64,000 bases of DNA from Lachnospiraceae bacterium (GTDB taxonomy: Bacteria; Bacillota; Clostridia; Lachnospirales; Lachnospiraceae). Position 1 is the first letter of the stretch, and each line of letters begins with the position of its first letter. The notes under the pieces were generated by a model, which searched no databases, was not told the origin of the DNA, and was given only the letters and a program-made list of their open reading frames with translations. The translations under genes were made by a program, and so were the position numbers. The DNA lies in assembly GCA_015056815.1 (NCBI GenBank), contig SVFN01000001.1, positions 124,001 to 188,000 of the forward strand, written 5' to 3'. This document shows positions 26,105 through 35,414 of this stretch, piece by piece.

Positions 26105-26248
26105 GTTATGATTCACAGCCGAAATACACATTTACTGCGCATTTTGGGCTCGATCGACTATCGAAGCTATTGGATTTTGCCCATCGTGAACCGATTTTAA
26201 ATGGCAAAATCCGTTACTTTCACAGGCAAAACGGCTGTGAATAGTAAC
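26105..26248. mobile_element. Miniature inverted-repeat element (MITE-like), copy 2, with 8-bp flanking repeats
   Basis: A 144-base noncoding element with 16-bp inverted ends, GTTATGATTCACAGCC (26105-26120) and GGCTGTGAATAGTAAC (26233-26248), 14 of 16 paired. It is flanked by AATAATAT (26097-26104) and AATAATAC (26249-26256), 7 of 8 identical. An internal copy of the end, GTTACTTTCACAG at 26213-26225, can pair with the right end. The stem GGATTTTGCC/GGCAAAATCC lies inside. The outer 10 bases match the element at 6068-6222. It fills most of the gap between two divergent genes. Confidence 0.78.
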
Positions 26249-26278
26249 AATAATACCACAAGAATTGAAAAAAGTCTA

Positions 26279-26307
26279 TTGACAAAAGGATGTCCCCTAT
26301 GTATAAT
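26279..26307 (+). promoter_or_regulatory. Promoter of the DUF177-rpmF operon
   Basis: A full consensus promoter: TTGACA (26279-26284), 17-base spacer and TATAAT (26302-26307). Transcription would start about 20 bases before the gene. It begins 22 bases after the flanking repeat of the MITE-like element. Confidence 0.85.
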
Positions 26308-26333
26308 TGTTTGAGTGTGGATAGGAGTATGTC

Positions 26334-26846
26334 ATGTTATTGAATCTGACAGATATTTTTACTTCAGAACAAAAAACAGTAGAGAAGCAGGTCGATTACG
26401 AACCGGACAGTTACATCAGATCCGGTGAAACCTATGAGATCACATGTAAGGAGCCTGTAGTCTTTCGGCTTGCCAATACCGGCAAGGGAAAGGCGGTAAT
26501 ATCGGGACATATGGATCTGACGTTGTCTATGGTGTGTGACAGATGTCTGAAGCCTGTACCGGTTCCTCTAAGTTTTGATTTCGAAGAACATATCTCAGAA
26601 GACATGCTGAATGATCCGGACGATGCCGATGAGTTTTTCTATATGGAGGGATATAAACTTGATACGGAAAAACTACTGGGCAATGAAATTCTGATAAACT
26701 GGCCGCCGAAAGTCCTCTGTAAAGAGGATTGTAAGGGAATTTGCAAGAAATGTGGCAAAGACCTGAACTTAGGGGATTGTGGATGCGATGATTTCGTGCC
26801 GGACCCACGGATGGCAGTGATAAAAGATATCTTTAACGCGGGATAA
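26334..26846 (+). CDS. DUF177 / YceD family protein (rRNA accumulation factor)
   Basis: A 170-residue DUF177 protein. Members (YceD in E. coli and plants) affect 23S rRNA accumulation, and the gene regularly precedes rpmF. The conserved cysteines are CDRCLKPV near residue 66 and the C-terminal EDCKGICKKCGKDLNLGDCGCD (about 128-149), which probably bind a metal. It sits 12 bases before rpmF under a strong promoter. GGAG precedes the ATG. Confidence 0.92.
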   Translation: MLLNLTDIFTSEQKTVEKQVDYEPDSYIRSGETYEITCKEPVVFRLANTGKGKAVISGHMDLTLSMVCDRCLKPVPVPLSFDFEEHISEDMLNDPDDADEFFYMEGYKLDTEKLLGNEILINWPPKVLCKEDCKGICKKCGKDLNLGDCGCDDFVPDPRMAVIKDIFNAG

Positions 26847-26858
26847 GGAGGTGTAACG

Positions 26859-27038
26859 ATGTCTATCTGTCCAAAAAATAAATCTTCTAAGGCTAGAAGA
26901 GATAAGAGAAGAGCAAACTGGAAAATGTCTGCTCCTACTTTAGTAAAGTGCAGTAAGTGTGGAGCATTAATGATGCCTCACAGAGTTTGCAAGAACTGCG
27001 GCAGCTACAATAAGAAAGAAATCGTAGCAGTTGATTAA
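26859..27038 (+). CDS. rpmF: 50S ribosomal protein L32
   Basis: A 59-residue ribosomal protein: MSICPKNKSSKARRDKRRAN is the basic start, and CSKCGALMMPHRVCKNCG carries the four zinc-ligand cysteines, so this is the zinc-binding (C+) form. AAGGAGG lies at good spacing before the ATG. It closes a two-gene unit with DUF177 and is followed by a terminator. Confidence 0.97.
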   Translation: MSICPKNKSSKARRDKRRANWKMSAPTLVKCSKCGALMMPHRVCKNCGSYNKKEIVAVD

Positions 27039-27057
27039 TTTCAGGCAAATAAAAAAT

Positions 27058-27095
27058 GAGCCTTTCGGGATTGCCGGAAGGCTCGTTTCTTTTTT
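27058..27095 (+). terminator. Terminator after rpmF
   Basis: An 11-bp stem (GAGCCTTTCGG at 27058-27068 with 27074-27084), loop GATTG, followed by a long T tract. It separates rpmF from plsX. Confidence 0.88.
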
Positions 27096-27192
27096 TAGGG
27101 CCATAATAAAAGGGGATGCTCTGCCTGTTAAGAGATGGAACATGGAGCAGGAAGAGAAAGGAGTCATAAAGGGGCTTGCGCTCGATTGTGGC

Positions 27193-27221
27193 TTGATTTT
27201 TATGGTGGGGTTTAGTATAGT
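27193..27221 (+). promoter_or_regulatory. Candidate promoter of the plsX-acpP-rnc operon
   Basis: TTGATT (27193-27198), 17-base spacer, TATAGT (27216-27221), about 70 bases upstream of plsX. No FapR-like operator is recognised around it. Confidence 0.5.
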
Positions 27222-27292
27222 AGAAGAAGTTGGGTTGATGAATCGTATTACGAAAAAATGCTGTGATCAGGCAGCTGTGATTGGGAGGCAGT

Positions 27293-28309
27293 ATGGCGGA
27301 TTATGTAAAGGTTGCCCTGGATGCGATGGGGGGAGATCATGCACCGGCCGAGGTCGTGAAAGGGGCTATTGAGGCAGTAAATGAAGAAAAGAAAGTAAAG
27401 ATCTTTTTGTTTGGAGATGAATCAAGGATCAGACAGGAGCTTTCCGGATATACATATGACAGTGCTCAGGTAGAGGTTGTACATGCATCGGAAGTGATCG
27501 GGATGTCCGAGCCTCCGGTCAATGCCATTCGCAAGAAAAAAGATTCTTCGATCGTAAAGGGAATGGCATATGTGAAACAGGGAGAATGCGATGCCTTTGT
27601 TTCGGCCGGCAGTACAGGAGCGGTTCTGGTAGGAGGACAGGTGCTGGTTGGAAGGATCAAAGGTGTGGAGAGACCTCCGCTTGCACCGTTGATTCCTACG
27701 GCAGATGGTGTGACTCTGCTGTTAGATTGCGGAGCCAATGTGGATGCCAGACCTTCTCAGCTGGTTCAGTTTGCAAAGATGGGATCTGTTTATATGGAGA
27801 ATGTAGTCGGTGTGAAGGATCCGAAAGTAGGCATACTGAATATCGGTGCGGAGGAAGAAAAAGGAAATGCGCTGGTAAAGGAAACATTTCCCCTTTTGAA
27901 GAATTGTCCTGATATAAATTTTGTGGGAAGTGTGGAAGCGAGAGACGTACCCTTGGGAGCAGTCGATGTGGTGGTTTGTGAAGCATTCACCGGGAATGTT
28001 CTTTTAAAAACGTATGAAGGTGTCGGCGCGACACTGATCAGTGCCGTAAAGGAGGGAATGTTATCTTCTGTGCGCAGTAAGATTGGCGCACTGATGGTAA
28101 AACCGGCACTCAAAAAAACATTGAAAAAATTTGATATTGAACAATATGGAGGCGCACCGCTTTTAGGATTGAAGGGACTTGTAGTAAAGACGCATGGAAG
28201 TTCTAAGGCGATCGAGATTAAGAATTCCATCATGCAGTGTGTCACGTTTAAAGAACAGCATATAAATGAGAAGATTCAGGAAAAAATAACATTGACAGAT
28301 CCATCCTGA
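27293..28309 (+). CDS. plsX: Phosphate acyltransferase PlsX
   Basis: Makes acyl phosphate from acyl-ACP for PlsY in phospholipid synthesis. Motifs: KVALDAMGGDHAP at the N-terminus, VSAGSTGAVLVGG, LLDCGANVDARP and VCEAFTGNVLLKTYEG. ATG 27293 after GGGAGGC is preferred to TTG 27281 (338 residues). It is followed 31 bases later by acpP, and the gene order plsX-acpP-rnc-smc-ftsY is conserved in Firmicutes. Confidence 0.95.
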   Translation: MADYVKVALDAMGGDHAPAEVVKGAIEAVNEEKKVKIFLFGDESRIRQELSGYTYDSAQVEVVHASEVIGMSEPPVNAIRKKKDSSIVKGMAYVKQGECDAFVSAGSTGAVLVGGQVLVGRIKGVERPPLAPLIPTADGVTLLLDCGANVDARPSQLVQFAKMGSVYMENVVGVKDPKVGILNIGAEEEKGNALVKETFPLLKNCPDINFVGSVEARDVPLGAVDVVVCEAFTGNVLLKTYEGVGATLISAVKEGMLSSVRSKIGALMVKPALKKTLKKFDIEQYGGAPLLGLKGLVVKTHGSSKAIEIKNSIMQCVTFKEQHINEKIQEKITLTDPS

Positions 28310-28340
28310 ATGCAAAGAAGGATGGGGAAAGAAGGATTGT

Positions 28341-28574
28341 ATGGAACTTGAATTATTACGGAAAGTGATTGCCGAAATCTTAAATGTTGCACCGGATGAA
28401 GTGACGACGGAGACCAGATTTGTAGAAGATCTGGGGGCGGACTCTCTGGATCTGTATCAGATCGTGATGGGAGTGGAAGAGGCCTTTGATATTGAATTGT
28501 CCGAGGAGGCAGTGAGCGATATTACAACAGTACAGGAAGCGATCGAACTGATCCGGAATACCTGTGAGTCATAG
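28341..28574 (+). CDS. acpP: Acyl carrier protein
   Basis: A 77-residue acidic carrier protein. The phosphopantetheine attachment site is Ser35 in LGADSLDLYQIV, and the helix 3-4 region VEEAFDIELSEEAV is typical. It carries acyl chains between fatty acid synthesis and PlsX, encoded just upstream. Confidence 0.96.
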   Translation: MELELLRKVIAEILNVAPDEVTTETRFVEDLGADSLDLYQIVMGVEEAFDIELSEEAVSDITTVQEAIELIRNTCES

Positions 28575-28615
28575 TAAGGAAACGAAAAACGGAAGCGTCA
28601 ATAGGAGTGATAAAA

Positions 28616-29311
28616 ATGCAAAACCGGTCATTATCCGAATTACAGGATAAGATAAAATATCATTTTCATAATGAAAAACTTTTACGACAGGCTGTAACCC
28701 ACAGTTCTTTTGCCAATGAACAGAGGATCCGTAAGCAGCCAAATTATGAGCGCGTGGAGTTTTTGGGAGATGCAGTGTTAGAGCTGGTGAGCAGCGAATT
28801 CTTTTATCATAATTATCCGGATCTGCCGGAAGGAAAACTGACGAAGATGCGGGCAAGCGCAGTATGCGAACAGGCTCTCGCCATTACGGCAAGACAGCTG
28901 GAACTTGGTAGTTTTCTGTATCTTGGAAAAGGCGAGGAAGGAATGGGGGGCAGAGACCGGGACTCCATCATTGCTGACGTTGTGGAGGCTGTAATCGGTG
29001 CCATTTATTTAGACAGCGGATTTGAAGACGCAAAGGGTTTTATCTTGGAGTTTGTATTAAACGATCTGGAGCATAAAAAATTATTTTATGATGCGAAGTC
29101 GGTTCTGCAGGAAGAGGTTCAGAATCATAAACTTGGCATTCTTACTTATGAGCTTTTGAAAGAAGAAGGTCCGGAACATGACAAGTCCTTTTTTGTGGCA
29201 GCGCTACTGGATGGCAAGAAGATCGGAGAGGGCGAAGGCCATAATAAAAAAGCGGCGGAGCAGAAGGCTGCATATGAGGCAATCCTTGCTATGAGAGAAA
29301 ACAGAGAGTAA
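28616..29311 (+). CDS. rnc: Ribonuclease III
   Basis: Double-strand-specific endoribonuclease for rRNA processing and RNA turnover. The signature ERVEFLGDAVLELV (about residues 42-55) and the second acidic site DVVEAVIGAIYLDSG (about 120) are intact; a dsRNA-binding domain covers about 160-228. ATG 28616 follows TAGGAG at normal spacing; GTG 28607 overlaps that site and is rejected. smc begins 7 bases after the stop. Confidence 0.96.
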   Translation: MQNRSLSELQDKIKYHFHNEKLLRQAVTHSSFANEQRIRKQPNYERVEFLGDAVLELVSSEFFYHNYPDLPEGKLTKMRASAVCEQALAITARQLELGSFLYLGKGEEGMGGRDRDSIIADVVEAVIGAIYLDSGFEDAKGFILEFVLNDLEHKKLFYDAKSVLQEEVQNHKLGILTYELLKEEGPEHDKSFFVAALLDGKKIGEGEGHNKKAAEQKAAYEAILAMRENRE

Positions 29312-29318
29312 GAGAAGT

Positions 29319-32300
29319 ATGTATCTTAAAAAAATAGAAATCCATGGATTTAAATCTTTTGCAAATAAAATAGTATTTGATTTTCACGACGGAATTACCG
29401 GTATCGTAGGTCCAAACGGCAGTGGAAAAAGTAATGTAGCCGATGCAGTCAGATGGGTGCTGGGTGAGCAGCGTATCAAACAGCTGCGTGGTGCCAATAT
29501 GCAGGATGTCATTTTCTCGGGAACAGAGTTGAGAAAACCCCTGGGATATGCATATGTGGCGATCACTCTTGACAATTCCGACCATTCGCTTGCCATTGAT
29601 TTTGAGGAAGTGACGGTTTCCAGACGGATTTATCGTTCCGGGGAGAGTGAATACATGATCAACGGTGCGGTCTGCAGACTTAAGGATGTCAATGAGCTGT
29701 TTTATGATACCGGTATCGGTAAAGAGGGCTATTCCATCATCGGTCAGGGGCAGATCGACAAGATCTTAAGCGGGAAGCCGGAGGAGAGGCGCGAATTGTT
29801 TGACGAGGCAGCCGGCATCGTCAAATTTAAACGGCGCAAGAATGCGGCACAGAAAAAATTAGAGAATGAGAAGCAAAATCTTTTACGTGTCAATGATATT
29901 CTGTCAGAGCTGGAAAAACAGGTAGGACCTTTGGAAAAACAGTCCGAGAAAGCAAAAGTATACCTGAAGAAAAAAGAAGAACTGAAAGTCGTGGACGTAA
30001 ATATGTTCCTTTTGGAAAACAGACGTATGAAGGAACAGCTGGAGGAAGTTTTGTCCAAATACCGGATTGCTGCTGACGATCTGGATGCGACAAACGCACG
30101 CTATGAAAATATTAAAACGGAGTATGATCAGATCCAGACTGAGTTGGAACAGTTGGAGGAATCCATTGAAAAAGCAAGAAGTGAGCTGTCTGATACAGGG
30201 ATCCAGAGACAAAAACTGGAAGGACAGATCGCTCTGTTAAAGGAACAGATTCATTCCGCGCAAGGAAACGAAGATCATTTCCGGGAGAGAAAACAGGCGG
30301 TGGAAGGACAGATCGCAGAGAAAGAAAAAGAAAAGGAAACGATCCTGTCCGGTAAGAAGCAGTTTGATGATGAGCTGGAAAGACTGGAGCAAAAGCGTGA
30401 GGAAGCAAAACAAATACTGGATCAGCTGCAAAAACAGATCGAGACTTGTAACAGCAATATTGAAGCGGGGAAGAATTCCATTCTGGAAGCAGTGAACCAG
30501 CGTGCGACCATCAAATCTCAGATCAGCCGTTTTGATACGATGCTGGAACAGGCCAATATACGTAAGGCAGAACTGAATTCCAGATTGCTGCGTGCCAAAA
30601 GCGATGAGGCAGAGCAAAAGGCAGAACTGAACCGGTATGAGCAAGAGTTTGAAAAGGTCAATGATGAGATACGTGCTTTGGATGAGAAGGTTACTGTTCT
30701 GGAAGAGAAAAACTCCGGTTTTTCGGATATTCTGTCCGGAAAAGATCAGAAGCTGCGGGATACGCAGGTCTTGTACCATCAGTCCAAGTCCAAACTGGAA
30801 TCCATCACGAACTTAACAGAGCGGTATGAAGGGTATGGCAACAGTATCCGCAGGGTCATGGAGCAGAAAGAAAACAATGATGGTATTATCGGTGTTGTTG
30901 CGGACATCATCAAAGTAGAAGAAAAATATGAGACTGCCATTGAGACGGCTCTTGGCGGTAACATTCAGAATATTGTGACGGATGACGAAGAAACGGCAAA
31001 GAAAATGATCGCCTTTTTGAAAAAAGGAAGGTTTGGACGTGCCACTTTTCTGCCTTTAACCAGTATTACCAAACCGCAGGAATTCAAAACGCCCGAGGTG
31101 CTGGAGGAAAAGGGCGTGATCGGTATGGCCAATGAGCTGGTCAGGACGGATAAACGTTACAAGAATGTTGCAAAAGCCATGCTGGGGCGTATCGTAGTTG
31201 TTGATAATGTGGATCATGCGGTAAAGATCGCACGTAAATTCGATTATGGCGTACGTATGGTAACGATCGAGGGCGAATTATTAGTGCCGGGTGGTGCGAT
31301 TTCCGGAGGTGCATTCAAAAATAACAGTAATCTTCTGGGAAGACGACGGGAGATCGAGGAATTAGAGAAAAAAGTAAAGGATTATCTGAAAAAGATCGAT
31401 GATCTTTTGAATGATATCGAGCAGACAAAGGAAGAACGAAAAAGGCTCCGTAAGGAATTGGAGCAGACGAAAGCAGATCTGCAGAATAAGTTTATTGAGC
31501 AAAATACCGCCAGACTGAATGTCATCAATGCGGAAGAGAAAATGAGTGAGACCGGCAAGGGATTTGACGGTCTGAAGACAGAAGAAAAAGAGATTGACGA
31601 GCAGATCCGTGAGCTGAAGGCGGACAAGGCAAGGACAGCTTCCGAGCTTGCCGCATCCGAAGCTATGGAGAAAAATGTCGAGAAGCAGATCGGGCGGTTT
31701 ACGGCAGAATTGGAGACCGCGAGAGCGCAGGAAGAAAAGCAGTCCGAAGCGGTTGCAGCTTTGGATGTGGAAGTGGAAAAAGCATTGCAGAAGCAGGGCT
31801 TTGAACAGGAGAACCTGGATCGTATAGAGGGAGAAAAAGAACGGCTGGAATCCGAATTAAAGGAGATCGCGGAAACCTTGAGCGGGACGCTTGAAGATGT
31901 AGAACTCAAGAAGCAGAACATCAAGGAACTGGAAGAGACGATCTTAGCCTCCCACACTATGCAGGGTGAGAATGAAGAAAAGCTGAAAAAGGATACAAAA
32001 CGCAGGGAAGAATTATCAGCGAAGCAGAAGAATTTCTTTACGGAACGTGAAGAGATGTCAAAGCGGATCAATGCATTGGATAAAGAGGTTTACCGGTTGA
32101 ACAGCCAGAAGGAACGTCTGGAGGAATCGGTGGAATCCCAGATCAATTATATGTGGGATGAGTACGAGATCACCCTGACAGACGCGGCTGGTATGCGTGA
32201 TGAGGAAATGTCAGATCTTCCCGGAATGAAAAAGCAGGCAGCGCAGCTGAAGGACGAGATCAAGAAGCTGGGAGATGTCAATGTTAATGCGATTGAGGCA

Positions 32301-32879
32301 TATAAAGAGCTGATGGAGCGCTACAGCGCATTAAAGACACAGCACGATGATCTTGTGGAAGCGGAGAAGATGCTTAACGGGATCATTGAAGAACTGGATA
32401 CAGCTATGCGCAGGCAGTTTACAGAGAAGTTCGGAGAGATCTGCCATGAGTTTGATAAAGTATTCAAGGAACTGTTTGGCGGTGGTAAAGGAACCCTGGA
32501 ACTGATGGAGGATGAGGATATTCTGGAAGCCGGAATCCGTATCATTGCCCAGCCGCCCGGGAAGAAGCTGCAGAATATGATGCAGCTTTCCGGTGGAGAA
32601 AAAGCTCTGACGGCCATTGCACTTTTGTTTGCGATCCAGAATCTGAAGCCTTCTCCGTTCTGTCTGCTGGATGAGATCGAGGCGGCACTTGATGATTCCA
32701 ATGTGGGAAGATATGCATCTTATTTACATAAGCTGACGAAACATACCCAGTTCATTGTCATAACTCACAGGCGCGGTACGATGGAACAGGCAGACCGGCT
32801 GTATGGTATCACGATGATGGAAAAGGGAGTTTCCGCGCTGGTCAGCGTCAACTTGATCGACAAAGATTTAACAGATTAA
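29319..32879 (+). CDS. smc: Chromosome segregation protein SMC
   Basis: Core ATPase of the condensin complex that folds and segregates the chromosome. The 1186 residues have the full layout: N-terminal Walker A (GPNGSGKSNVADAVRW near 32), two long coiled-coil arms (about 165-500 and 680-1010) around the hinge (about 515-640, GYGNSIRRVMEQKENNDGIIGVVAD), and the C-terminal ABC signature LSGGEKALTAIALLFA and Walker B CLLDEIEAALDD. Its ScpA/ScpB partners are not in the window. It is flanked by rnc and ftsY in one operon. Confidence 0.98.
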   Translation: MYLKKIEIHGFKSFANKIVFDFHDGITGIVGPNGSGKSNVADAVRWVLGEQRIKQLRGANMQDVIFSGTELRKPLGYAYVAITLDNSDHSLAIDFEEVTVSRRIYRSGESEYMINGAVCRLKDVNELFYDTGIGKEGYSIIGQGQIDKILSGKPEERRELFDEAAGIVKFKRRKNAAQKKLENEKQNLLRVNDILSELEKQVGPLEKQSEKAKVYLKKKEELKVVDVNMFLLENRRMKEQLEEVLSKYRIAADDLDATNARYENIKTEYDQIQTELEQLEESIEKARSELSDTGIQRQKLEGQIALLKEQIHSAQGNEDHFRERKQAVEGQIAEKEKEKETILSGKKQFDDELERLEQKREEAKQILDQLQKQIETCNSNIEAGKNSILEAVNQRATIKSQISRFDTMLEQANIRKAELNSRLLRAKSDEAEQKAELNRYEQEFEKVNDEIRALDEKVTVLEEKNSGFSDILSGKDQKLRDTQVLYHQSKSKLESITNLTERYEGYGNSIRRVMEQKENNDGIIGVVADIIKVEEKYETAIETALGGNIQNIVTDDEETAKKMIAFLKKGRFGRATFLPLTSITKPQEFKTPEVLEEKGVIGMANELVRTDKRYKNVAKAMLGRIVVVDNVDHAVKIARKFDYGVRMVTIEGELLVPGGAISGGAFKNNSNLLGRRREIEELEKKVKDYLKKIDDLLNDIEQTKEERKRLRKELEQTKADLQNKFIEQNTARLNVINAEEKMSETGKGFDGLKTEEKEIDEQIRELKADKARTASELAASEAMEKNVEKQIGRFTAELETARAQEEKQSEAVAALDVEVEKALQKQGFEQENLDRIEGEKERLESELKEIAETLSGTLEDVELKKQNIKELEETILASHTMQGENEEKLKKDTKRREELSAKQKNFFTEREEMSKRINALDKEVYRLNSQKERLEESVESQINYMWDEYEITLTDAAGMRDEEMSDLPGMKKQAAQLKDEIKKLGDVNVNAIEAYKELMERYSALKTQHDDLVEAEKMLNGIIEELDTAMRRQFTEKFGEICHEFDKVFKELFGGGKGTLELMEDEDILEAGIRIIAQPPGKKLQNMMQLSGGEKALTAIALLFAIQNLKPSPFCLLDEIEAALDDSNVGRYASYLHKLTKHTQFIVITHRRGTMEQADRLYGITMMEKGVSALVSVNLIDKDLTD

Positions 32880-32890
32880 AGGGGATTAAA

Positions 32891-33847
32891 ATGAGTGAAG
32901 AAAAAAAGGGTTTTTTTGCCCGGTTGAAAGAAGGACTTACCAAGACAAGGGATAACATTGTCAGTAATATTGATTCGGTATTCAGTGGTTTTACGAATAT
33001 TGATGATGAGTTTTATGAAGAACTTGAAGAGATCCTTATTATGGGCGATATCGGGATCAATGCCACAACGAAGATCATTGAGAGGCTAAAAGTGCAGGTA
33101 AAGGAAAAGCATGTGAAAGAGCCAACGGCCTGCAAACAGCTTCTGATCGACAGCATTAAAGAACAGATGCGCGTGGAGGAAACAGCTTATGATTTTGAGA
33201 ATGAGCAGTCAGTGGTTCTTGTGATCGGTGTTAATGGCGTTGGTAAGACGACTTCCGTCGGCAAACTTGCCGGCAAATTAAAAGATCAAAAACGCAGAGT
33301 ACTGCTTGCAGCGGCTGATACGTTCCGCGCGGCAGCGATCGAACAGTTGGAAGAATGGGCAAACAGAGCCGGGGTGGAGATCATCAGCGGCAACGAGGGC
33401 AGCGATCCGGCGAGCGTTATCTTTGATGCGGTAAATGCGGCCAAAGCCCGTAATGTGGATGTCCTTTTGTGCGATACGGCAGGAAGACTTCACAATAAAC
33501 GGAATCTGATGGAAGAGTTGAAAAAGATCAACCGTATCATTGACCGGGAATTCCCGAATGCGCACAGAGAGAATCTGGTGGTGTTGGATGGTACGACCGG
33601 GCAGAATGCATTGAATCAGGCGAAGGAATTTGGTGAAGTGGCCAATCTGACAGGCATTATCCTCACGAAGATGGATGGAACAGCTAAGGGAGGAATCGCA
33701 GTTGCGATCCAGTCTGAACTGAATGTTCCGGTAAAATATATCGGTGTGGGCGAGACGATCGAGGATTTGCAGAAATTTGATGCAGATCAGTTTGTAGATG
33801 CACTGTTTGATGTACAACTGTCCGAAGACGAGGACGAAGAAGAATAA
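32891..33847 (+). CDS. ftsY: Signal recognition particle receptor FtsY
   Basis: SRP receptor GTPase that docks ribosomes making membrane proteins. The 318 residues comprise a short amphipathic N-terminus and NG domain without the long acidic A region of E. coli: GVNGVGKTTSVGKLA (P loop near 117), AADTFRAAAIEQLEEW, CDTAGR, and TKMDGTAKGG. A short acidic tail (EDEDEEE) ends the protein. It closes the plsX-to-ftsY operon. Confidence 0.97.
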   Translation: MSEEKKGFFARLKEGLTKTRDNIVSNIDSVFSGFTNIDDEFYEELEEILIMGDIGINATTKIIERLKVQVKEKHVKEPTACKQLLIDSIKEQMRVEETAYDFENEQSVVLVIGVNGVGKTTSVGKLAGKLKDQKRRVLLAAADTFRAAAIEQLEEWANRAGVEIISGNEGSDPASVIFDAVNAAKARNVDVLLCDTAGRLHNKRNLMEELKKINRIIDREFPNAHRENLVVLDGTTGQNALNQAKEFGEVANLTGIILTKMDGTAKGGIAVAIQSELNVPVKYIGVGETIEDLQKFDADQFVDALFDVQLSEDEDEEE

Positions 33848-33942
33848 GAATGTAAATAATTGTTGCAAATTTACAGAAAAATGTGTAAAGTTGAATTGGA
33901 ACATGTATTCCATAAAAAAGAATTCAGAAAGAAGGATGAGTT

Positions 33943-35208
33943 ATGGGTGCAAAGAAAAAGAGTCAGGAAGTCGAAGCATGTACGGAGGAACACGGGATGC
34001 TGACACTGGAGAAGTTTGAAGAAGCATCTGAGCGGGTGAAGGATGTCACACAGCCTACGGATCTGGTGTATAGTGAGTATTTAAGCATCCAGACCGGGAA
34101 TAAGGTTTATCTGAAGCCGGAGAACATGCAATTTACCGGAGCCTACAAGGTTAGAGGTGCCTATTACAAGATGAGTACCCTGAGTGAAGAAGAACGTTCT
34201 AAGGGAGTGATCACTGCTTCTGCCGGGAACCATGCACAGGGAGTTGCTTATGCTGCAAAAAAATATGGTGTGAAGGCAACGATCGTTATGCCGACAACAA
34301 CGCCACTCATCAAGGTAAATCGTACCAAGAGTTTTGGCGCGGAAGTGGTGTTGTTTGGAAATGTGTATGATGAAGCATGTGCGAAGGCGTACGAACTGGC
34401 TGATGAGTATGGCTATACATTTGTTCATCCTTTTGATGATCCAGCGGTTGCAACAGGACAGGGATCTATCGCAATGGAAATCGTGAAAGAGCTTCCCCTT
34501 GTGGATTATATTCTGGTACCCATTGGAGGAGGAGGACTGGCGACGGGAGTATCGACCTTGGCCAAATTATTAAATCCGAAGATCAAAGTGATCGGTGTAG
34601 AACCGGCCGGAGCTAACTGTCTGCAGGAATCCATAAAACAGGGGAAGGTAATAACACTTCCGAAGGTATCTACGATCGCAGATGGCACAGCGGTTAAGAC
34701 GCCGGGCACGAAGATATTCCCATATTTGCAGAAGAATCTGGATGATATCATTACCGTACCGGATGAAGAACTGGTTGTGGCGTTTTTGGATATGGTTGAG
34801 AATCATAAGATGGTCGTAGAAAATTCCGGACTCCTTACGGTAGCGGCTTTGAAACATCTGGATGTTAAGAATAAGAAGATCGTTTCCATCTTAAGCGGTG
34901 GTAATATGGATGTCATCACGATGTCTTCTGTTGTACAGCAGGGACTGATCTTTCGCGACAGGATCTTTACTGTTTCCGTTCTTTTGCCGGATAAGCCGGG
35001 CGAGCTTTGCAGAGTCGCGGATGTGATCGCGAAGAAGAACGGAAATGTGATCAAGCTGGAGCATAATCAGTTTGTTTCCACCAACCGGAATGCGGCTGTG
35101 GAATTGCGTATCACGCTGGAGGCGTTTGGTACCGAGCATAAAGAAGAGATTATAGAGTCTCTGAATCAAAATGGTTATTTACCCAAAGTAGTGCGGACAA
35201 ATATTTAA
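33943..35208 (+). CDS. ilvA: Threonine ammonia-lyase
   Basis: PLP enzyme converting threonine to 2-oxobutanoate, either for isoleucine synthesis or for threonine breakdown. The PLP-lysine motif is FTGAYKVRGAYYKM, the phosphate-binding loop is IGGGGLATGV, and SAGNHAQGVA is intact. The C-terminal 80 residues form an ACT domain (VLLPDKPGELCRVADVIAK). At 421 residues it matches the short, single-ACT type (also called tdcB), so biosynthetic versus degradative use is undecided. AAGGATGAG precedes the ATG. It has a terminator after it. Confidence 0.92.
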   Translation: MGAKKKSQEVEACTEEHGMLTLEKFEEASERVKDVTQPTDLVYSEYLSIQTGNKVYLKPENMQFTGAYKVRGAYYKMSTLSEEERSKGVITASAGNHAQGVAYAAKKYGVKATIVMPTTTPLIKVNRTKSFGAEVVLFGNVYDEACAKAYELADEYGYTFVHPFDDPAVATGQGSIAMEIVKELPLVDYILVPIGGGGLATGVSTLAKLLNPKIKVIGVEPAGANCLQESIKQGKVITLPKVSTIADGTAVKTPGTKIFPYLQKNLDDIITVPDEELVVAFLDMVENHKMVVENSGLLTVAALKHLDVKNKKIVSILSGGNMDVITMSSVVQQGLIFRDRIFTVSVLLPDKPGELCRVADVIAKKNGNVIKLEHNQFVSTNRNAAVELRITLEAFGTEHKEEIIESLNQNGYLPKVVRTNI

Positions 35209-35240
35209 TATAAGATTACAGTTTTTGTAACGCGAAAGAG

Positions 35241-35275
35241 AATCCATGCATACTTTTATGTATGGATTTTTCTTG
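35241..35275 (+). terminator. Terminator after threonine ammonia-lyase
   Basis: AATCCATGCATA (35241-35252) pairs with TATGTATGGATT (35257-35268) with one G-U pair and loop CTTT, followed by TTTCTTG. The remaining bases up to 35414 show nothing recognisable. Confidence 0.8.
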
Positions 35276-35414
35276 TATAAAATTGTCAAACCTGCGCTGC
35301 AAAGAGAGATGGCAAAACGCAGGACATTCCAAAATAGTATGCTCCTGTTTCTGCGGACGTTTCGGGAAACAAAGCAGTAAGACAGGAAAGTAAAGTAAAA
35401 AAGAGAGAAAACGT

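Noticed and set aside
27031-27372. 113-codon frame between rpmF and plsX
   Set aside because: It starts in the rpmF stop region, crosses the terminator and promoter, and runs out of frame into plsX.
31382-32071. 229-codon minus-strand frame within smc
   Set aside because: Ser/Phe-rich translation is the usual complement of Glu/Lys-rich coiled coil.
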